A stretch of 64,000 nucleotides of DNA from Deinococcus sp. LM3 (lineage in GTDB: Bacteria > Deinococcota > Deinococci > Deinococcales > Deinococcaceae), in the NCBI RefSeq assembly GCF_002017875.1, contig NZ_MUFV01000001.1, positions 434,001-498,000 of the forward strand, read 5' to 3'. The position numbers and the translations under genes are program-made. The first letter of the stretch is position 1. Each line of letters begins with the position of its first letter. Below, piece after piece: positions 21,525 through 30,825 of this stretch. The notes under the pieces were generated by a model. The model made no database searches, was not told the origin of the DNA, and saw only the letters and a program-made list of their open reading frames with translations.

Positions 21525-21608
21525 CCCCCTCACCCCAGCCCTCTCCCCTGGGGAGAGGGAGTCGCAGACCTGCGAAGCAGTGGAGCGGAGCGCCGGAAGG
21601 GTGAGGGG
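21525..21608 (-). repeat. Second dispersed repeat family, copy 2
   Basis: This shorter copy is inverted relative to 17522-17619 and begins 1 bp after the SDR stop codon. Its ends CCCCCTCACC and GGTGAGGGG are complementary, and it contains the nested dyad CCTCTCCCCTGGGGAGAGG. Confidence 0.7.
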
Positions 21609-21803
21609 TCCCTCCGCCATCCGGCGCATGTTCCCGCCGCGCGGCGCGTGGTACGGTCGGCCCTGACCGCCGGGGTTGCCCGGCTGCTCTGCCCTCCGCT
21701 CATTCAAAGGACTACCCCCGCCTTGCGCCTGTAACCCCTGACTGCCGTGTTCCGAGTTGCCGCCTGCTGCGTGTGGGCTGGCCTGTCCCGTCAGGGGGAT
21801 GAC

Positions 21804-23426
21804 ATGTTGTTGATGGCAAGTGGGGTCGCGCGGTCGTTCGCGGACCATGTGGTGTTCTCGGGTGTGGAGCTGACCGTGGGGGCCGGGGAGCGGCCGGCGC
21901 TGGTCGGCGAGAACGGCAGTGGCAAGAGCACGCTGCTGAGGGTGCTGGCGGGGCTGGACGCGCCGGATGCGGGCGTGGTGACCCGCGCAGGCCGGGTGGC
22001 GCTGCTGGCGCAGGCGCAGTCACTGGGCGGATCGCTGCCGGGCGGATCGGTGCTGGAGGCGGTGACGCCCCCGGCACTGGCACGGGCGCAGGTGGTGTTC
22101 GACGCGGCCTCGGCGGCGCTGTCGGGCGGGTCGGAGGCGGCGCTGCTGGCCTTCGCGGACGCCGAGGAAGCCTACCGGCTCGCGGGTGGCTACGACTTCC
22201 CGGGGCGGGCGGCGGCGGTGCTGGCCGGGCTGGGTCTGGACGCCGGGGCGCGGGCGGACCGGCTGTCGGGCGGGCAGGCGCGGCGGGTGCTGCTGGCGGC
22301 GCTGCTGCTGTCCCCGGCGGACGTGTACCTGCTGGACGAGCCCACGAACCACCTCGACGCGGAGGGCGCGGCGTGGCTGCGCGACTGGATCCGGGCGTCG
22401 GGAGCCGCGTTCGTGCTGGCCAGTCATGACCGGGCGTTCCTGGATGAGGTGGCGACCGGCGTGGCGGAACTGGAACGCGGCACGCTGACCGTGTACCCCG
22501 GCACGTACTCGGAGGCGATGGCCCTGAAAGCCACGCTGCGGGGGGCGCAGGCCCGTGATTTCGAAGCGTACCGCCGCAAACGCGCCGCGCTGGACGAGGA
22601 GCGGGCGCGGCGGGCCAGCCGGGCGCGGAGTGCCGGGCAGTACAACCACCGGCGCGCCAGCGATGGGGACAAACTCCTGGCGAAGGGCAAGGCGCAGAAC
22701 GCGCAGGCGGTGAATGCCTCGGTGGCCCGGCGGCTGGAGCGGCAGATCGAACGGGCGGACGCGGACGCCACGCCCAAACCCCACGAGGATCACCGTCAGG
22801 TGCGGCTGACGCTGCCGCCCGTGCCGCCGGGGCCGCTGGAGGTGCTGACCGTCCGGAACCTGGGCGTGACGCGCGGCTCAGGGGTGGTGCTGTCCGGCGT
22901 GAACCTGCACGTGCGGCGTGGTGACCGGGTGGCCCTGACCGGCCCGAACGGTGGCGGCAAGAGTACGCTGCTGCGCGCCCTGCTGGGCGAGGTGCCGCAC
23001 GCGGGGGCGGTGACCTGGGGCGCGGGCCTGACCGTCAGCCTGACCGGGCAGCACGGCGAGGAACTGCTCGGCCTGTGCACGGTGGGGGACGCGCTGCTGG
23101 ACGCCAATCCCCTGCTGACCCCGCACCAGCTGCACGAGGTCGCGGCGGCGCTGGAGGTGCCGGGCGGCCCGGCCTTCCCCCTCTCCGGGCTGTCGGGCGG
23201 GCAGCGCACCCGCCTGAGCCTCGCGCGGCTGAGCGTCACGCGCGCGCAGGTGCTGCTGCTGGACGAACCCACCAACCACCTGGACGTGCGGGCCATCGAG
23301 GCGCTCGAGGCGCTGCTGCTGGACTTTCCGGGCACGCTGCTGCTCGCCAGTCATGACCGGCGGCTGGTGGAACGGGTCGCCACGCGCGAGTGGCGCGTCG
23401 GGGGCGGCCGGGTGCAGGAGGCGTGA
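21804..23426 (+). CDS. ABC-F family ATP-binding protein
   Basis: The 540-residue protein has two ABC ATPase domains and no membrane segments: Walker A GENGSGKST near 36 and GPNGGGKST near 380, signatures LSGGQARR and LSGGQRTR, and two copies of LLDEPTNHLD. A charged helical linker (about residues 235-335) joins them, with DKLLAKGKAQNAQ. ABC-F proteins bind the ribosomal E site and affect translation or antibiotic resistance; the subfamily is not assigned. ATG 21804 has AGGGGG upstream; the longer frame from 21747 is less likely. Confidence 0.9.
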   Translation: MLLMASGVARSFADHVVFSGVELTVGAGERPALVGENGSGKSTLLRVLAGLDAPDAGVVTRAGRVALLAQAQSLGGSLPGGSVLEAVTPPALARAQVVFDAASAALSGGSEAALLAFADAEEAYRLAGGYDFPGRAAAVLAGLGLDAGARADRLSGGQARRVLLAALLLSPADVYLLDEPTNHLDAEGAAWLRDWIRASGAAFVLASHDRAFLDEVATGVAELERGTLTVYPGTYSEAMALKATLRGAQARDFEAYRRKRAALDEERARRASRARSAGQYNHRRASDGDKLLAKGKAQNAQAVNASVARRLERQIERADADATPKPHEDHRQVRLTLPPVPPGPLEVLTVRNLGVTRGSGVVLSGVNLHVRRGDRVALTGPNGGGKSTLLRALLGEVPHAGAVTWGAGLTVSLTGQHGEELLGLCTVGDALLDANPLLTPHQLHEVAAALEVPGGPAFPLSGLSGGQRTRLSLARLSVTRAQVLLLDEPTNHLDVRAIEALEALLLDFPGTLLLASHDRRLVERVATREWRVGGGRVQEA

Positions 23427-23445
23427 GGCGGCCGCAATAAAACAG

Positions 23446-23467
23446 AGGCCGCACGGGGGCGGCCTCC
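23446..23467. terminator. Bidirectional hairpin between convergent genes
   Basis: GAGGCCG and CGGCCTC pair around CACGGGGG in the 60-bp gap between the ABC-F and nucleotidase genes. Confidence 0.55.
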
Positions 23468-23486
23468 TGTCATCTTGCGTCCAGGT

Positions 23487-25175
23487 TCAGTTCAGGCGCT
23501 TGATGCGTTCGGTGGTGTCGGGGGTGACGGTGCCGCTGGTCAGGAAGGCGCGGAAGGCGTCGATGTCCAGGTCGCCGCCCAGGCGGTTCGTACCCTGCGC
23601 GAAGGTGGTGAAGCCGTCGCCGCCGTCGGCGAGGAAGTTGTTCAGCACGACGCGGTAGCTGGCGGCGGGGTCGATGGCCTGGCCGTTCAGTTTGATCTCG
23701 CTGACCTTGTCGCCCTTGGCCTTGGCGTTGTCCCAGGTGTACGTGAAGCCCCGGCTGACCTGCAGCAGGCGGTTGCTGCCGGCCGAGGGGTTGTCGAACT
23801 GCTGCTCGAGCGCGGCCTTGATCTGCGCGCCGGTCAGGGTGATGACGGTCAGGATGTTCCCGAAGGGCTGCACGGTGAAGGCGTCGCCGTACGTGACCTG
23901 CTTGCTGGCGTTGGGGACGTTCACGGGCAGGTCGGCGCGGATGCCGCCGGGGTTCATGAACGCGATGACGGCGCCGCCCTTGGTGGCGGGCGCGGCGGCG
24001 GCGAGCTGGCTGTCGGCGATGACGCGGCCCAGCAGGCTCTCGCCGTTGGGGGCGGCGGCGCGGGTGATCTGCTCGACGCCCAGCGTGGCGATCACGGTGC
24101 GGGAGATGGGGTCGGTCAGGTCCTTGGCCTTCTGGACCAGGGCGGTCATGGCGGCGTCCTTGGGGGTCTTGGCGGCGTCCACGACGACGTTGCTGGCGCG
24201 GATGGCGGTCACGCGGTTGGCGCGGGTGTCGATGGTCATGTCCAGGCGCTGCAGCAGGTGGCCCAGGGCGTCACCCTGGATCACGGTGCGGTCCTTGCCG
24301 TCCGGGCCGGGCACCAGGCAGTTGTAGCCGCGGTGGGTGTGGCCGGTCATGATGGCGCTGACAGCCGGATCGAGGTTCTTGGCGATGTCCACGATGGGGC
24401 CGGTGAGGGTCTTGCAGTTGACGATGTCGAAGGCATCGCCGCTGGTGCCGCCCTGGTGGACGAGCGCGACGATGGCGTCGGCGCCCATGCGCTTGATGGC
24501 GGGGATGGCGGCGTTGATGCTCTTGACCTCGTCCTCGAATTTCAGGCCGGCGACCCCGGCGGGCGTGACGACGGTGGGCGTGTCTTTCAGGACCGCTCCG
24601 ACGAAGGCGACCTTGGCGCTACCGACCTGCACGATCTTGTAGGCGGGCAGGGCGGGCTGGCCGGTCTTCTCGTCGATGACGTTCGCGGCGATGTAGGGGA
24701 ACTTGGCGCCCTCGAAGGTGTTGTTGAATTTGCAGGCCTTGGCGGCGTCGTTGCTGTTGCAGCCGCCCTTCTGGTAGCGCTGCAGTTCGGCGAAGCCGTA
24801 GTCGAATTCGTGGTTGCCGACGACGTTGACGGCCATGCCCAGGCCGTTCAGGGCGCCAATGGTGGGTTCGTCGCGCAGCAGGCCGCTGATCAGGGGGCTG
24901 GCGCCGGTCATGTCGCCCACGCCCACGAAGACGGTGTTGGGGTTGGCCTTGCGGGCCTCGGCGAGGATGCCGCCGATGGCCTCGACGCCGCCGGCCTGGA
25001 CGGTCAGGGTCTTGGTGCGGTCGGCGGGGTCAGGCACGCGGAAGCTGGTGGGCAGCAGGTTGCCGTGGAAGTCGTTCACGCCGATCACGGTGACGTCCAC
25101 CGTGGAAGGGCCGAGAATCATGGAGCAGCTGCTGAGGCTGAGGGCGGCGCCGATCAGAAGGAGATTGTTTTTCAT
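23487..25175 (-). CDS. Secreted 5'-nucleotidase/2',3'-cyclic phosphodiesterase lipoprotein
   Basis: The 562-residue protein has a lipoprotein signal (MKNNLLLIGAALSLSSC, lipobox Cys17), a calcineurin-like metallophosphatase domain (VNDFHGNLLP, VGNHEFDYG, TGHTHRGYN) and a C-terminal 5'-nucleotidase domain (NPGGIRADL, YGDAFTVQPFGN, NFLADGGDGF). It hydrolyses nucleotides or cyclic nucleotides at the cell surface, salvaging nucleosides and phosphate. ATG 25175 follows TACAAT by 9 nt, ruling out a 51-codon longer frame. Confidence 0.93.
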   Translation of the reverse strand: MKNNLLLIGAALSLSSCSMILGPSTVDVTVIGVNDFHGNLLPTSFRVPDPADRTKTLTVQAGGVEAIGGILAEARKANPNTVFVGVGDMTGASPLISGLLRDEPTIGALNGLGMAVNVVGNHEFDYGFAELQRYQKGGCNSNDAAKACKFNNTFEGAKFPYIAANVIDEKTGQPALPAYKIVQVGSAKVAFVGAVLKDTPTVVTPAGVAGLKFEDEVKSINAAIPAIKRMGADAIVALVHQGGTSGDAFDIVNCKTLTGPIVDIAKNLDPAVSAIMTGHTHRGYNCLVPGPDGKDRTVIQGDALGHLLQRLDMTIDTRANRVTAIRASNVVVDAAKTPKDAAMTALVQKAKDLTDPISRTVIATLGVEQITRAAAPNGESLLGRVIADSQLAAAAPATKGGAVIAFMNPGGIRADLPVNVPNASKQVTYGDAFTVQPFGNILTVITLTGAQIKAALEQQFDNPSAGSNRLLQVSRGFTYTWDNAKAKGDKVSEIKLNGQAIDPAASYRVVLNNFLADGGDGFTTFAQGTNRLGGDLDIDAFRAFLTSGTVTPDTTERIKRLN

Positions 25176-25247
25176 GCGCCGTTCATTGTAACGCGGTGAT
25201 CGTCTGCCCTGGGTCAGAGCCGTGACCGGCAGGCGGCACCCGGCAGG

Positions 25248-25286
25248 ACAGGTCGGCCGCCTCCGGTGTGGAAGCGGCCGACCTGT
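25248..25286 (-). terminator. Strong hairpin after the nitroreductase gene
   Basis: ACAGGTCGGCCGC (25248-25260) pairs with GCGGCCGACCTGT (25274-25286), a 13-bp stem. Confidence 0.65.
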
Positions 25287-25351
25287 AGGTTCAGCGCTGG
25301 GGTGCGCCCGCGAGCGCGGGCCCGGCACCCCGGATCAGTGCGGCGCGGAGT

Positions 25352-25972
<621 letters not shown>

Positions 25973-25978
25973 GGACTC

Positions 25979-26007
25979 ACGCTATGTCAATCACTTTGAA
26001 AAGTCAA
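25979..26007 (-). promoter_or_regulatory. Nitroreductase promoter with HxlR-type operator
   Basis: On the minus strand TTGACT (26002-26007) and TAGCGT (25979-25984) are 17 bp apart, and the -10 ends 6 nt before the ATG. The spacer holds the dyad ACTTT-GA-AAAGT (centre near 25998), flanked by further symmetric bases at 25991-26006. A repressor there would block polymerase. Confidence 0.65.
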
Positions 26008-26059
26008 GCGGTGTGAGATCCGTCATGATCTGGTCAGCCACGCGGTGTAAACTCCAGCT

Positions 26060-26428
26060 ATGAGCGAACACACTGGATTCTGCCCGGTCTACCGGGCCAT
26101 CGGGGTGTTGCAGGAGAAATGGGTGCTGCACATCGTCCGCGCCCTGCTCGACGGCGAGAAGGGCTTCAACGAACTCGCACGGGCCGTCGGCGGCTGCAAC
26201 AGCGCCACCCTCACGCAGCGCCTCGAGCACCTCGAGCAACTCGAACTGATCAACAAACGCACCGAGGACAGCCACGGTAAACTGGCCCGCAGCGTCTACA
26301 CCCTCACCCCCGCTGGCCGCGAACTGCAGAGCGTCATAGACGCCATCGACGGCTGGGCCAAGACGCACCTGAACGCCCCCGTCACCCCCACGGGCACTGT
26401 CTCGCCCGCCGAACCCACTCCCTGCTGA
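26060..26428 (+). CDS. HxlR family winged-helix regulator
   Basis: The 122-residue protein begins MSEHTGFCPVYRAIGVLQEKW and carries the HxlR winged helix (GFNELARAVGGCNSATLTQRLEHLEQLELI). Cys8 sits where many HxlR/YodB-type sensors have a redox- or electrophile-reactive Cys. Divergence from a nitroreductase with a dyad in its promoter makes it the probable repressor of that gene. TAAACT lies 6 nt before the ATG, indicating a leaderless transcript. Confidence 0.9.
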   Translation: MSEHTGFCPVYRAIGVLQEKWVLHIVRALLDGEKGFNELARAVGGCNSATLTQRLEHLEQLELINKRTEDSHGKLARSVYTLTPAGRELQSVIDAIDGWAKTHLNAPVTPTGTVSPAEPTPC

Positions 26429-26462
26429 ATCCGCAGGGCGCCCCGCGCACCCGGAGGTCCCC

Positions 26463-26708
26463 ATGCTGGCTTTCATCCTGCTGATCGTCCTGCCCGCCGC
26501 CCTGATCGCCCTGTCGTTCCGGATGCGGCCACTGGTCCCGGCCGACGAGGGGCCCCGCGACGTGCTGGGCGTCAATCTGGCCTCCGGGGGGCTGTTCGGC
26601 AGTCACGGTCTGGCGGCCGATCCCCGCAGCGTCCGCGAGGACACCGAGCCCGTGCGTTTCGACCTGAGCGGGCTGCCCGCCCGGCCCGACCCGCGCGAGC
26701 GTGAATGA
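26463..26708 (+). CDS. Small single-pass membrane protein, hypothetical
   Basis: The 81-residue product has one N-terminal membrane segment (residues 2-20) and a polar tail. GGAGG lies 6 nt before the ATG, and the gene follows the HxlR gene by 34 bp in what may be one operon. No family is recognised. Confidence 0.65.
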   Translation: MLAFILLIVLPAALIALSFRMRPLVPADEGPRDVLGVNLASGGLFGSHGLAADPRSVREDTEPVRFDLSGLPARPDPRERE

Positions 26709-26750
26709 ACGGCGAACGCCGCCGCCCGCACCGCCCGTTACCCTGAGCGC

Positions 26751-27301
26751 ATGAGCATCAAGGATAACTTCACGTCCGAAGAGTGGTTCAAGATCATGAC
26801 CGGACCCGGCCGGGCCGGCGCGGCCGTCATGGCCGCCAGCCCCAGTGGCCTGACCGGCCTGATCGCCGAGGCGCGCGCCATCTCGGACGCCACCCGCGAG
26901 AGCGTGAGCGCCGCGACCCGCACCCCGCTGCTGGAGGCCATGGCCGCCGACATGCTCGGCACCGCCCCCGACGCGCAACCCCCCAGGAACGCGCCCGCAA
27001 CGCCGGGGAAGCCCGCGACCAGAGCCTTCAGGCCGTCCGGCAGGCGGCGTGGCTGGTCAGCGCCAAGGCCAGCCCGGACGACAACGCCGCCTACCGCCAG
27101 ATGCTGATGCGCGTGGCGGAACGCACCGCGAACGCCGCCAAGGAGGGCGGGTTCCTGGGCATCGGCGGGAAGCTGGTCGACGAGAAGGAACAGGAAGTGC
27201 TGGACGAACTGCGCCGCCTGCTGTTCCCGGACGGAATGGCCGCCACCACCGCCTCCGACATGCCCGCCCCCGCCCCGGACGGCAGCGGCAACAGCGGCTG
27301 A
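26751..27301 (+). pseudogene. Conserved protein with one-base frameshift at a C6 run
   Basis: The first frame starts MSIKDNFTSEEWFKIMTGPG with a leaderless-type TACCCT box 6 nt upstream and codes well to about residue 78. Past the run of six C at 26979-26984 coding continues in the -1 frame (NAGEARDQSLQAVRQAAW, then AAKEGGFLGIGGKLVDEKEQ) to the stop at 27301. Seven C would restore one frame of 183 codons. The family (TSEEW...PSGL start, helical, no known function) is widespread among uncharacterised proteins. A sequencing error, a real mutation, or slippage on the C run are all possible. Confidence 0.75.
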
Positions 27302-27435
27302 TACGGACTCCGATTGAATGGGCTTTGCAGCCCATTCAATCCGAGCGGAGCGAGTAGGAGAAAAACGGGTTCCGGACGTAGAGCTGACAGATCGGTGGTG
27401 TTCCGATCTGTCAGCGAAACAAACGGAATCCGTAT
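27301..27435 (-). repeat. MITE-like intergenic repeat, copy B (135 bp)
   Basis: This is a full copy in reverse orientation. Its first base is the last base of the TGA stop of the preceding gene (TGATACGG). The end near the gene forms a 13-bp hairpin, GATTGAATGGGCT with AGCCCATTCAATC. Confidence 0.9.
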
Positions 27436-27449
27436 GAATCCGGCACGGA

Positions 27450-27497
27450 CCGGCAGCGGGGCGCGGAGGGACAGACCTCTTGCGCCCCGCTGCCGTT
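27450..27497 (-). terminator. Hairpin after the IDO/PrnB-like gene
   Basis: CGGCAGCGGGGCGC and GCGCCCCGCTGCCG form a 14-bp stem with a 17-nt loop beyond the stop of the minus-strand gene. There is no T-tract. Confidence 0.45.
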
Positions 27498-27512
27498 CAG
27501 CAGGCCTGCCGA

Positions 27513-28811
27513 TCAGCTTTCCGGCTGCTCTGCCCCGACCGTCTGGGCGCGGGTTTCCTCGATGCGTTCGTTCATCAGGTCACGGAAGGCCTGCTCGTGG
27601 GGGGTGCCGGCGTCCAGCTGGGTGCCGGTGGACGCCATGACGTGCTCGCGGCCGTCGCCGCGCAGGTAGACCGCGCCGCGCTCGCGGTGACTGACCCGCC
27701 AGCGGTTCAGGTCGTCGAGCGCCGCGTCGAAAGCTCCGCGCGCGCGGCTGCCCCCCCAGTCCAGGACGGCCGCGCGGATCACGTTCCGGTGCGGCTCCCA
27801 GGCGTTCAGCAGCGCCCGCTGCGGCGGCGTCATGTACGTGCGCGAGTGCCGGATGGCGCGGCCCAGGTTCGAGTCGAACGGCACGCCCAGCGCCAGGTCC
27901 GCGACCTGCGTGCCGCCCAGTTGCAGGCCGCTGGCTCCCTCCAGCGCCGGGCCGTCCGGTATTCCGTCCACGGGCAGACCCCAGCCGAAGGTCGGCTGGA
28001 TGAACACCCGCCACAGGTCGCTGCGCACCACCCGGAACCGCATCAGGGTGTTGATCTGGCGGGTCATGGCCTGCACGGCGGCGTGCAGCGCCTCCAGGGC
28101 CGTTTCCAGCGCGGGGCGGTCCTGCTGGTGCGCGGCGGCCAGCGCCTGCGCGGCGGCGCTCAGGACCGCCTGTCCGCGCGCCTCGGTCAGCACGAAGGTC
28201 TGGATCCACAGGTCCAGCTGCCCCGCGAGGTCCCGGTCGTCCCCGGCGGGCGAGGCGTGCCAGTTGTGCGCGATCCGTACCTGCCCGGCCTGCACCTGAT
28301 CGGCGTGGTACGGCTGGCCGGGCGGCAGGGCGTCCGAGCGCCAGTTCAGGTACTTCAGGGTGTGCATGGTGCCGCAGGCCGGCAGGTCGTGCGCGGCGCT
28401 CAGGTCGCGGAACAGGGCGTGCAGGTGCGGCGGGAACTCTGGCCGTTCCTGAAAGCGGGCGGGCGCGACCGGCACGGCGTTCCAGCGGTACAGGTGCATC
28501 AGGATCGCCGTGGCCGAGAGAAGCGCCTCCTGCTGCGCGGCGCTCAGCTGCCGGGCGTCGTCCCGGCGGTCGCCCAGGGCCACGTCGATGTCCAGCAGGG
28601 CCGCGCGCACGCCGCCCCCCTGGTACGCGGGGGCCAGCGCCGCCGGCGCGTCCAGCAGCCCCTGGAACGGCGCGGGCAGGTTCAGCAGGGGCGCGGTGGG
28701 CGGCAGGAACCCGGTCCGGGCCAGCGGCCGGAACAGCGTCAGCAGCTCTGGAATCCCGGCGGGCGGGGCGTCCGGCAGGGGCGCGGCAGGGTGGGCGTGC
28801 GGGTGAGGCAA
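27513..28811 (-). CDS. Putative IDO/PrnB-superfamily heme protein
   Basis: The 432-residue protein is all-helical. Its late segment GGTQVADLALGVPFDSNLGRA followed by SRTYMTPPQRALLNAWE recalls the indoleamine 2,3-dioxygenase fold, where a similar Tyr-Met-x-Pro-Pro segment precedes the helix near the heme; PrnB (pyrrolnitrin pathway) belongs to the same superfamily. A heme-ligand His cannot be assigned with certainty. Function could be tryptophan oxidation or another indole chemistry, but no tryptophan-degradation genes adjoin. The TTG start has GGAGAT six bases upstream. Confidence 0.5.
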   Translation of the reverse strand: MPHPHAHPAAPLPDAPPAGIPELLTLFRPLARTGFLPPTAPLLNLPAPFQGLLDAPAALAPAYQGGGVRAALLDIDVALGDRRDDARQLSAAQQEALLSATAILMHLYRWNAVPVAPARFQERPEFPPHLHALFRDLSAAHDLPACGTMHTLKYLNWRSDALPPGQPYHADQVQAGQVRIAHNWHASPAGDDRDLAGQLDLWIQTFVLTEARGQAVLSAAAQALAAAHQQDRPALETALEALHAAVQAMTRQINTLMRFRVVRSDLWRVFIQPTFGWGLPVDGIPDGPALEGASGLQLGGTQVADLALGVPFDSNLGRAIRHSRTYMTPPQRALLNAWEPHRNVIRAAVLDWGGSRARGAFDAALDDLNRWRVSHRERGAVYLRGDGREHVMASTGTQLDAGTPHEQAFRDLMNERIEETRAQTVGAEQPES

Positions 28812-28999
28812 GAGGATCTCCGGTCAGGCAGCCGCAGGAAACGGCCGGGAGGGAACAGGCATCCGGAAACGCCATTCACGGCGGGGCGGCCAGGAACTTC
28901 AGTGTAGCCGGGCCGCTCCGGACGCGGGACGCAACCTCGCCCGGCCCCCTGTCTGCGTCTGCCGGACCCCGCCGGGAGTGAACCCGGTATGCTGCGGCG

Positions 29000-29077
29000 A
29001 GCGCGGGGGCGACTGGCGCTGAACGTGGGCTGACCACGGGGGAGCCTCCGGAAGAGTGAATGATCGCGCGCCTGGGT
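29000..29077 (+). promoter_or_regulatory. ZTP riboswitch (pfl motif) of purH
   Basis: A TATGCT box at 28988-28993 sets transcription to start near 29000. The leader holds the conserved pfl-motif blocks in order: GCGACTGGCG (29009-29018), a GTGG/CCAC stem followed by CGGGGGAGCC (29025-29045), and CGCGCGCCTGGG (29065-29076), which corresponds to the CCGCCTGGGC pseudoknot strand. ZTP riboswitches sense the purine intermediates ZMP/ZTP and act on purH in many bacteria. Confidence 0.82.
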
Positions 29078-29115
29078 CGAACGGCTCCCTGTCGGTGGGA
29101 ACCGTTCGCGTTTTT
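29078..29115 (+). terminator. Riboswitch-controlled terminator upstream of purH
   Basis: CGAACGG-C-TCCC pairs with GGGA-A-CCGTTCG (one mismatch, 7-nt loop), followed by CGTTTTT. It abuts the aptamer's last conserved strand, so ligand binding should prevent it and allow purH expression. Confidence 0.8.
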
Positions 29116-29136
29116 CTGGTACTGGGAGGAAGGCAC

Positions 29137-30735
29137 ATGACGCAGCACGGCACGGAATTGGGCGGGCAGGGCACGGGGCAGGGGCGGAAACGGGCGCTGA
29201 TTTCGGTCAGTGACAAGACGGGCGTGGTGGAGTTCGCGCGGCAACTGGAGGCGCGCGGCTGGGAGATCCTGAGTACCGGCGGCACATACGCCAGCATTGT
29301 GGCGGCGGGCGTCGCGGCGCGGCAGGTGAGTGACGTGACGGGCTTCCCGGAGATGCTGGACGGCCGCGTGAAGACGCTGCACCCGGCCGTGCACGGCGGG
29401 ATCCTGGCGCGGCGTGAACCCGGTCACCTGGGGCAGCTGGACGCGCACGGGATCGGCGCCATCGATCTGGTGTGCGTGAACCTGTACCCGTTCCGGGAGA
29501 CGGTGGCGCGCGGCGCGGCGTTCGACGAGGCCATCGAGAACATCGACATCGGCGGCCCGGCCATGATCCGCTCGGCCGCGAAGAACCACGCGGGCGTGCT
29601 GGTCCTCGTGGACCCCGCCGACTACCCGGTGGCGCTTCAGGACGACGTGAGCGCTGCCGACCGGCAGCGGCTGGCCGCCAAGGCGTACCGGCACACCAGC
29701 GAGTACGACGCGGCCATCACCGCGTACCTGGAAGGCCGCAGCGACGAGCTGCCCACCGCGCTGCCCGGCACGCTGACCCTGAACCTCAGCCGGGCTGCCG
29801 GGGTCCGCTACGGCGAGAACCCGCACCAACCGGGCGCGATCTACCGTCTGGGCGGCGCGGTCGGGCCGGTCATCGACGCGCAGGTCGTGGCGGGCAAACC
29901 CATGAGCTTCAACAACTACGCTGACGCGGACGCCGCATGGGCGCTGTGCCAGGAACTCGCGGCGCAGGAGACGCAGGCGCAGCACGGCGACCCGGTGGCG
30001 GTGTGCGTGGCCGTCAAGCACGCCAACCCCTGCGGCGTGGCCGTCGCGGACGACGTGAAAACCGCCTGGGAACGCGCCCGTGACGCCGACACCCTCAGCG
30101 TGTTCGGCGGCGTGGTCGCCGTCAGCGCGCCCGTGACGCTGGAGGCGGCGCAGGCGACGCGCGGCACCTTCCTGGAAGTGCTGATCGCGCCCGAAGTCAC
30201 GCCCGAGGCCGCCGCGTGGTTCGCGGAGAAGAAACCGGACCTGCGCGTGCTGGTGGCCGCCGCGCCGCAGGGCGTGAGCGTGCTGGACGTGCGCCCCCTG
30301 ACCGGCGGCTTCGCCGTGCAGGAACGCGACGCCCGCCCCTGGGACGACCTGTGCCCGGAAGTCGTCACGGCCCGCCAGCCCACCGATCAGGAGTGGCATG
30401 ACCTGCGCTTCGCGTGGGCGGTCGTGAAGAACGCCCGCAGCAACGCCGTGGTCCTGGCGCGCGGCGGCGTGACGGTCGGCCTGGGCGCCGGGGCGGTCAG
30501 CCGCATCTGGGCGGCCGAGCGGGCCGTGGCGAACGCCGGCGAGCGGGCACAGGGAGCCGTGCTGACCAGCGAGGCGTTCTTCCCGTTCGACGACGTGGTG
30601 CGCCTCGCCGCGGGCGCGGGCGTCACCGCGATCCTGCAACCCGGCGGCGCCAAACGCGACCCCGAGGTGATCGCCGCCTGCAACGAACTGGGCATCAGCA
30701 TGGTGTTCACGGGCAGCCGCCACTTCCGGCACTGA
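29137..30735 (+). CDS. purH: Bifunctional AICAR transformylase/IMP cyclohydrolase PurH
   Basis: The 532-residue enzyme performs the last two steps of de novo purine synthesis. The N-terminal MGS-like cyclohydrolase domain contains ISVSDKTGVVEFARQL and STGGTYASI; the C-terminal transformylase has RYGENPHQ, KHANPCGVA near 289 and the final FFPFDDVVRLAAGAGV. ATG 29137 has AGGAAGG upstream; a 27-codon longer frame would run through the terminator. Expression should follow ZMP/ZTP, PurH's own substrate, through the riboswitch in its leader. Confidence 0.97.
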   Translation: MTQHGTELGGQGTGQGRKRALISVSDKTGVVEFARQLEARGWEILSTGGTYASIVAAGVAARQVSDVTGFPEMLDGRVKTLHPAVHGGILARREPGHLGQLDAHGIGAIDLVCVNLYPFRETVARGAAFDEAIENIDIGGPAMIRSAAKNHAGVLVLVDPADYPVALQDDVSAADRQRLAAKAYRHTSEYDAAITAYLEGRSDELPTALPGTLTLNLSRAAGVRYGENPHQPGAIYRLGGAVGPVIDAQVVAGKPMSFNNYADADAAWALCQELAAQETQAQHGDPVAVCVAVKHANPCGVAVADDVKTAWERARDADTLSVFGGVVAVSAPVTLEAAQATRGTFLEVLIAPEVTPEAAAWFAEKKPDLRVLVAAAPQGVSVLDVRPLTGGFAVQERDARPWDDLCPEVVTARQPTDQEWHDLRFAWAVVKNARSNAVVLARGGVTVGLGAGAVSRIWAAERAVANAGERAQGAVLTSEAFFPFDDVVRLAAGAGVTAILQPGGAKRDPEVIAACNELGISMVFTGSRHFRH

Positions 30736-30744
30736 CCGCCGACA

Positions 30745-30786
30745 GGCAGGGGGGGGCCGGGACAACGTGTGTCCCGGCCCCCCTGC
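30745..30786 (+). terminator. Terminator after purH
   Basis: A G-rich arm ending in GGGGCCGGGACA pairs with TGTCCCGGCCCC around the loop ACGTG. Confidence 0.75.
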
Positions 30787-30825
30787 TGTCTCCCCCACCT
30801 GTCCTGCGGGCCTCTTCCCGTATCG

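Noticed and set aside
25979..25990. Possible radiation-desiccation response motif upstream of the nitroreductase
   Set aside because: Only a half-site resembling ATTGACATA is present; the 17-bp palindrome is not. No convincing full motif was seen at any gene here, including uvsE.
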